In this document: piece by piece, positions 6,610 through 9,790 of the stretch
Layout of the letters: each line of letters opens with the position of its first letter
Position numbering within the stretch: the first letter of the stretch is position 1
From: an uncultured Litorilinea sp.
GTDB taxonomy: Bacteria; Chloroflexota; Anaerolineae; Caldilineales; Caldilineaceae
Assembly: GCA_946885925.1 (NCBI GenBank)
Contig: CAMPHP010000069.1
Location: forward strand, 1 to 9,790
Length of the DNA: 9,790 bases
Direction: 5' to 3'
Notes under the pieces: generated by a model
Database searches by the model: none
What the model was told of the DNA's origin: nothing
The model's input: the letters and a program-made list of their open reading frames with translations, nothing else
Made by a program: the position numbers and the translations under genes

Positions 6610-6625
6610 CACACATCCTCGTGTG
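6610..6625 (-). promoter_or_regulatory. Small hairpin carrying the regulator gene's Shine-Dalgarno in its loop
   Basis: Read on the minus strand, CACAC, GAGGAT, GTGTG forms a 5-bp stem with a 6-nt loop, and the loop is the ribosome-binding sequence GAGGA. The stem ends 1 nt before the ATG at 6608. A stem this short is only weakly stable. It decides the start codon but may have no regulatory effect. Confidence 0.4.
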
Positions 6626-6651
6626 AATCATCTGATTAATACGAATAATCA
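6626..6651 (-). promoter_or_regulatory. Candidate auto-operator: TGATTA dyad over the transcription start of the GntR/FCD gene
   Basis: TGATTA (6633-6638) and TAATCA (6646-6651) are perfect 6-bp inverted arms around a 7-bp spacer. A second overlapping dyad, AATCA/TGATT (6626-6637), shares one half-site, giving three TGATT half-sites in 26 bp. The main dyad begins 1 bp downstream of the -10 box and covers the expected start of transcription. That is the usual place for an autorepressor, and GntR proteins bind as dimers to such dyads. Confidence 0.55.
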
Positions 6652-6652
6652 A

Positions 6653-6681
6653 ATAATACCATAAAAAGGCTGGAAAGTCAA
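6653..6681 (-). promoter_or_regulatory. Sigma70-type promoter of the GntR/FCD regulator gene
   Basis: On the minus strand TTGACT (6681-6676) is followed after exactly 17 nt by TATTAT (6658-6653). Each box matches the consensus at five of six bases. Transcription would start near 6646, giving a leader of about 38 nt before ATG6608. It is the clearest promoter in the window and could also drive korA and korB by read-through. Confidence 0.8.
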
Positions 6682-6685
6682 TTTC

Positions 6686-6706
6686 AACGATCTTACAATA
6701 ATCGTT
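6686..6706. promoter_or_regulatory. Inverted repeat AACGAT/ATCGTT upstream of the regulator promoter
   Basis: AACGAT (6686-6691) and ATCGTT (6701-6706) are perfect 6-bp arms 9 bp apart, starting 4 bp upstream of the -35 box. A further CGAT lies at 6711-6714. The position would suit an activator site. The stem is too AT-rich and lacks a T-run, so it is an unlikely terminator for the cupin gene upstream. Confidence 0.35.
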
Positions 6707-6768
6707 AAAGCGATGATACTTGGGTGGGTATGGGAGAGAATTTTCTAGGTGTGTTGGGGCTATTCGTC

Positions 6769-7092
6769 TTAGCTCCAGGGTGCAATCACTGTGAGAAAGC
6801 TTAGGAGTTCATCTGATTGATTTTCTACCCCATGCTCGATGCCAGCAGGGGCCAAAATCAACACGCCGGGGCCGCATTCCTGGGTGGTGGAGCCTACGGT
6901 AAAGTGTCCTTTGCCAGCTAAGACCAGGTAGAACTTGTCCTGGTCGCTGTGCTCGTGGATAGCTTGAGACTGACCCGGCGCAAGTGAGTTCAGCCCCGTA
7001 AGCAGGCGAGGTGTCTGTAGAAAGGTGTGCTTGTGCGCTTTATCCGAGCGAGCCTGGGCGTAATCAAGCGGACTGATGAAATAGTCAGACAT
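6769..7092 (-). CDS. Small single-domain cupin protein
   Basis: This 107-residue protein is one Cupin_2 barrel. Motif 1 supplies H46 and H48 (AIHEHSDQDKFYLVLAG). The usual metal-ligand Glu position holds Asp52-Lys53 instead. Motif 2 fits the pattern G(X)5PXG(X)2H(X)3N exactly, with PAG at 82-84, H87 and N91. It probably binds a divalent metal through the three histidines. The reaction or ligand cannot be told from sequence; small cupins include isomerases, dioxygenases and sensors. AAGGA lies 11 nt before ATG7092, a rather long spacing, inside the 13-bp repeat array that separates this gene from the amidohydrolase 53 nt upstream. The two genes are probably co-transcribed. Confidence 0.85.
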   Translation of the reverse strand: MSDYFISPLDYAQARSDKAHKHTFLQTPRLLTGLNSLAPGQSQAIHEHSDQDKFYLVLAGKGHFTVGSTTQECGPGVLILAPAGIEHGVENQSDELLSFLTVIAPWS

Positions 7093-7105
7093 TTGATAGG
7101 TAATC

Positions 7106-7157
7106 CTTAAGCAATCATCTTATGCGATCATCTTATGCAATCGCCTTATGCGATCAC
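7106..7157 (-). repeat. Four tandem copies of a 13-bp unit covering the amidohydrolase stop codon
   Basis: The plus-strand units are CTTAAGCAATCAT (7106-7118), CTTATGCGATCAT (7119-7131), CTTATGCAATCGC (7132-7144) and CTTATGCGATCAC (7145-7157). Read in the gene direction, the last-listed copy encodes the final Val-Ile-Ala and the TAA of the amidohydrolase. Because 13 is not a multiple of three, the TAA repeats in frames 0, +1, +2 and 0. Two copies also read ATG-ATY-GCN-TAA, a four-codon minicistron. The cupin ribosome site overlaps the first-listed unit. Confidence 0.95.
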
Positions 7158-8366
7158 AGAGGCTGGATCACGTTGCTGGACAAGATATTGCGCCGCTGCA
7201 CCTGCTAGCAATGCTACCCCTGTTGGCAGCATCCGTTCGTCAAAGTCGAAAGCGGCGTTGTGATGGGGAGCGGGCAGCGGCTTACCTGGTGTGGCAGCGC
7301 CCACTAGGATGAAGCAACCAGGTGCGCGGTTAAGGAATTCGGAGACATCTTCTCCCACCATCATGGGAGTGATTTGTGTGACTTGCTCTTCACCGGCAAT
7401 GACGCTGGCTACCTCGCGCATAAGCTCCGCACCTGCTGGCGAGTTGATAACAGCAGGAATATTCATCGTGTGCGTTAGTTCGCACGTTGCACCGAACGCC
7501 TGGCAGATGGAATCAGCGACTTCTTGCATGCGCTGCTTGAGGAGCTTTTCCGTAGCGGGGTCAAAGGTGCGGATCGTCCCGCTGAGTCTGGCTTCGCCGG
7601 AAATCACATTGTAGAGGTCGCCACTGTGGAGGGTTCCTACCGTGAGAACCGCAGTCTGGGCGGGATCGATGTTGCGCGAGACGATGCTTTGCCATGCCAC
7701 CACAATTTGTGCGGCAACCAGGGTCGCATCAATGGTTTCGTGGGGCATGGCACCATGCCCACCGCGTCCACGGATCACCATCTCGAAGATGCCTGCATTT
7801 GCCCACAACGGTCCCGGTTGAACCACCACTTGATTGAGAGGGAGGCGGTTCCAAAGGTGGAGTCCAAAGGAAGTGCTGGGCATAGGATTATCCATCACGC
7901 CGTCGCGTATCATGGCCGCGGCACCACCCAAGCCTTCTTCGGCAGGCTGAAAGACTAATTTGACGCGGCCAGGAAGTTGGTTACGGTGTTTGACCAAGAG
8001 TTGTGCCACACCCATGCCGATTGCAGTATGACCATCATGACCACAGGCGTGCATGACCCCTTCCTGTTGTGAGGCAAAGGGGAGTCCGGTCTGCTCGTGA
8101 ACAGGCAGCGCATCCATATCAAAACGGAGCAAGACGGTGGGCGCAGCAGCGGGTGTGTCGTCGCCTTCCACTACTGCAACAACACCCGTTTTGCCAATGC
8201 CCGTACTCACTTCGAGGCCAAGCTCGCGTAGATGGTCGGCAACAATGCCAGCGGTGCGCGTTTCATGGAAGCCGAGTTCGGGGTGCATGTGAAAGTCGCG
8301 CCGCCACGCGACGAGCTGGTCATAGAGTGCTTGGGCTTCGTGGTGGAAAGTATGCAGCAGGTTCAT
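7146..8366 (-). CDS. M20D-family amidohydrolase (N-acyl-L-amino acid / hippurate hydrolase type)
   Basis: The 406-residue protein is a full-length M20D metallopeptidase. In order it shows RRDFHMHPELGFHE (22-35), RFDMDALPV (81-89), HACGHDGHTA (106-115), QPAEEG (140-145), GLHLW (168-172), GRGGHGAMPH (200-209) and PHHNAAFDFDE (367-377). By family comparison the two-metal centre uses C108, H110, E144, H170 and H368 or H369, with E143 as general base. The dimerization domain is inserted between H170 and the last His. Such enzymes release an amino acid from an N-acyl or amide conjugate in the cytoplasm; the natural substrate is not predictable. No signal peptide is seen. The start ATG8366 has only a weak AAGAG 8 nt upstream. 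The gene lies between a SNF2-type helicase and a small cupin, all on the same strand. Confidence 0.94.
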   Translation of the reverse strand: MNLLHTFHHEAQALYDQLVAWRRDFHMHPELGFHETRTAGIVADHLRELGLEVSTGIGKTGVVAVVEGDDTPAAAPTVLLRFDMDALPVHEQTGLPFASQQEGVMHACGHDGHTAIGMGVAQLLVKHRNQLPGRVKLVFQPAEEGLGGAAAMIRDGVMDNPMPSTSFGLHLWNRLPLNQVVVQPGPLWANAGIFEMVIRGRGGHGAMPHETIDATLVAAQIVVAWQSIVSRNIDPAQTAVLTVGTLHSGDLYNVISGEARLSGTIRTFDPATEKLLKQRMQEVADSICQAFGATCELTHTMNIPAVINSPAGAELMREVASVIAGEEQVTQITPMMVGEDVSEFLNRAPGCFILVGAATPGKPLPAPHHNAAFDFDERMLPTGVALLAGAAAQYLVQQRDPASVIA

Positions 8367-8415
8367 AAGATTTGCTCTTGCGGGTATGGATCGAATGACT
8401 CTGGATGAACGTAGG

Positions 8416-8435
8416 CGCTAAACAACGCTAAACAA
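8416..8435. repeat. Perfect 10-bp tandem duplication 3' of the helicase gene
   Basis: CGCTAAACAA occurs at 8416-8425 and again at 8426-8435 with no mismatch. In the helicase reading direction it begins 4 nt after the stop codon, in the 73-bp gap before the amidohydrolase gene. Confidence 0.85.
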
Positions 8436-8439
8436 TTGG

Positions 8440-9790
8440 TCATGCAGCTTCAAGGGCATCATCGAGCATGACGTTGGCAGCGCGCACTTGGTCATAATCG
8501 CGGCGAGCGCGTACAAGCATGTCGCCGATGCCTTCGATACGCTCTGCCAGATCTTCACTACTGCGGCTGGCTTCCCACGCGGCGCGCAGCAGATCCTCAA
8601 ACGATTTGCTGCCTTCAATATTGCCCAGGATCAAATCTAGCTCACCGATGACCAACTCAAACATGCGAATCTTACGCGCAAGAAGGTCAATGAGGTGAGA
8701 CTCAATTGTCTCATTACAGCTTAGGTTGAAGATGGTGACATCGTTGGTTTGGCCCAGCCGGTGGAGCCGTCCAATGCGCTGTTCAAGCCGCATGGGATTC
8801 CAGGGCAGATCAAAGTTGATTAACTGGTGGCAGAATTGCAGGTTGCGCCCTTCTGCGCCACTCTCGGTACTGACCAGGACACGTACCCCTGGGTCACCAT
8901 CTTCTTCGTCGTCGCGGAAGGCTTTTACTGCCGCTTCTTTTTGGCGAATGTCCAGCCCACCGTGGAAACCGGCCACGCTGATTCCCCATTCAGTGAGCTG
9001 GCGTGTAATGGCATCCAGCGTTTCGCGGTATTCGGTGAAGATGAGGAACTTGCCAGGGAACTTGTGTAGAATTTCGCGGACCGCGCTGAGCTTGCGTCCA
9101 ATAGGAATCGACTCGGCAAGCTCTAAAAAGCGACGCAGCTCCTCGCGTGCATTGTCGCCGTGGGCTGGGTCAACAACCATCTTGCGCAGGGTCGCCGCAA
9201 CTGCTTGCGGGCTGCTGCTTAGCTCGCGCTGGAGTGTTAAGAGCGTCAGGCGCAGATATTTGTTGCTATCGGCATCTTGGAAGCGGCGGCGAATGTAGTC
9301 TGTGACATCGGCGTAAAGCTGCCATTCGGCTTCGCTCAAGGTGAGGTGATAGATAGCGGCGCGCCGTTTGGGAAAGCTGATGTCCACTTTGCTGCGCCGA
9401 TTGCGGATCATGACATCATTGAGCAGCCGCCGCAAGGATGCGGTGTTCTTGGGGCGACGTTCGTCTGCTCCATCTAGAAAGTGATGGCGGAAGGCGCGTA
9501 CCGTCCCAAGTTGGCCTGGGGCCAAGATGGTGATGAGGCTGTAAAGCTCCATCAAGTCATTCTGGACAGGCGTTGCGGTGAGCATCAACACATAGCGTTT
9601 GCGGATCTGGTTGACAAATTTCCAGGCTAGCGTACTGCGATTCTTGAGTTTGTGCGCCTCGTCAACGATGAGAAGATCATAGTCACGCGCAAGAATCGCT
9701 TCGCTGTGCTGTTTAAGCTTGGCACGATCTAGCGAGACAATCCAGCGTCCTTCGGGGGCTTCGCGCACTTCTTCCCATTGGCTGGGCTTG
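8440..9790 (-). CDS. SNF2/RapA-type DEAH-box helicase, C-terminal part (5' end outside window)
   Basis: The frame is open to the window edge, where codons read KPSQWEE before a GTG at 9768, so that GTG is internal and the true start lies upstream. Counting from the GTG, motif II is DEAH at 36-39 and motif III is TATPVQND at 64-71. FLIFTEY lies at 241-247, STESGAEGRNLQ at 300-311 and motif VI QRIGRLHRLGQ at 330-340. QW in the edge segment suits motif Ia, so only the ATP-binding motif I region and any N-terminal domain are missing. Proteins of this superfamily 2 group translocate on double-stranded DNA and displace bound proteins; bacterial members include RapA, which recycles RNA polymerase, and helicases of defence or restriction loci. 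The exact role is not assignable. The C-terminus (from about 390) is helical and of unknown function. Confidence 0.92.
   Translation of the reverse strand, partial: KPSQWEEVREAPEGRWIVSLDRAKLKQHSEAILARDYDLLIVDEAHKLKNRSTLAWKFVNQIRKRYVLMLTATPVQNDLMELYSLITILAPGQLGTVRAFRHHFLDGADERRPKNTASLRRLLNDVMIRNRRSKVDISFPKRRAAIYHLTLSEAEWQLYADVTDYIRRRFQDADSNKYLRLTLLTLQRELSSSPQAVAATLRKMVVDPAHGDNAREELRRFLELAESIPIGRKLSAVREILHKFPGKFLIFTEYRETLDAITRQLTEWGISVAGFHGGLDIRQKEAAVKAFRDDEEDGDPGVRVLVSTESGAEGRNLQFCHQLINFDLPWNPMRLEQRIGRLHRLGQTNDVTIFNLSCNETIESHLIDLLARKIRMFELVIGELDLILGNIEGSKSFEDLLRAAWEASRSSEDLAERIEGIGDMLVRARRDYDQVRAANVMLDDALEAA

Noticed and set aside
8726..9298. Plus-strand open frame of 190 codons opposite the helicase gene
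   Set aside because: Its Ser/Arg/Trp-rich composition is typical of an antisense shadow, and the minus-strand frame carries all the helicase motifs.
8440..9790. Helicase as part of a phage-defence island
   Set aside because: SNF2-type helicases occur in some defence systems, but no nuclease, methyltransferase or other defence partner is visible, and the neighbours downstream are metabolic genes.

Overview
The window looks like an ordinary chromosomal stretch of a free-living bacterium. There are no phage, transposon, CRISPR, tRNA or rRNA signs. Base composition is moderate, and Shine-Dalgarno sites are mostly GAGGA or GGAGG. The gene content suggests a Chloroflexota-like or related Gram-positive-type lineage: a fused gamma-alpha 2-oxoacid:ferredoxin oxidoreductase with its beta partner, an FCD-type GntR regulator, an M20D amidohydrolase and a SNF2-type helicase. 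This taxonomic guess rests on family resemblance only and is weak.

The left arm (1-2625, plus strand) holds the possible tail of an unidentified gene, a SirB1-type transglutaminase-fold/TPR protein, a PlsC-type 1-acylglycerol-3-phosphate acyltransferase and an NmrA/QorB-like NAD(P)-binding protein. They are closely spaced and probably form one transcript. It ends at a strong bidirectional hairpin terminator (2661-2695).

The right arm (2751-9790, all minus strand) reads, in transcription order: a SNF2-family helicase cut by the window edge, an M20D amidohydrolase, a small cupin, a GntR/FCD regulator, then korA and korB. The regulator gene has a near-consensus sigma70 promoter (TTGACT, 17 nt, TATTAT). 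A dyad lies directly downstream of its -10 box, which suggests autoregulation. Its neighbours korA and korB encode a complete two-subunit 2-oxoacid:ferredoxin oxidoreductase. FCD regulators commonly sense carboxylic acids, so control of korAB by this regulator is a reasonable inference but is not shown.

The most unusual signal lies between the genes. Six of the nine annotated genes have a short tandem duplication either overlapping the stop codon or starting within about 15 nt after it. Unit lengths are 7, 10, 11, 13, 14 and 15 bp, with two to four copies, and each unit sequence is different. In the amidohydrolase case the 13-bp unit contains the stop codon itself, so the four copies place TAA in all three frames. 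I saw no novel multi-gene system. This recurrent 3'-end repeat pattern and the regulator with its promoter are the parts most worth a second look.
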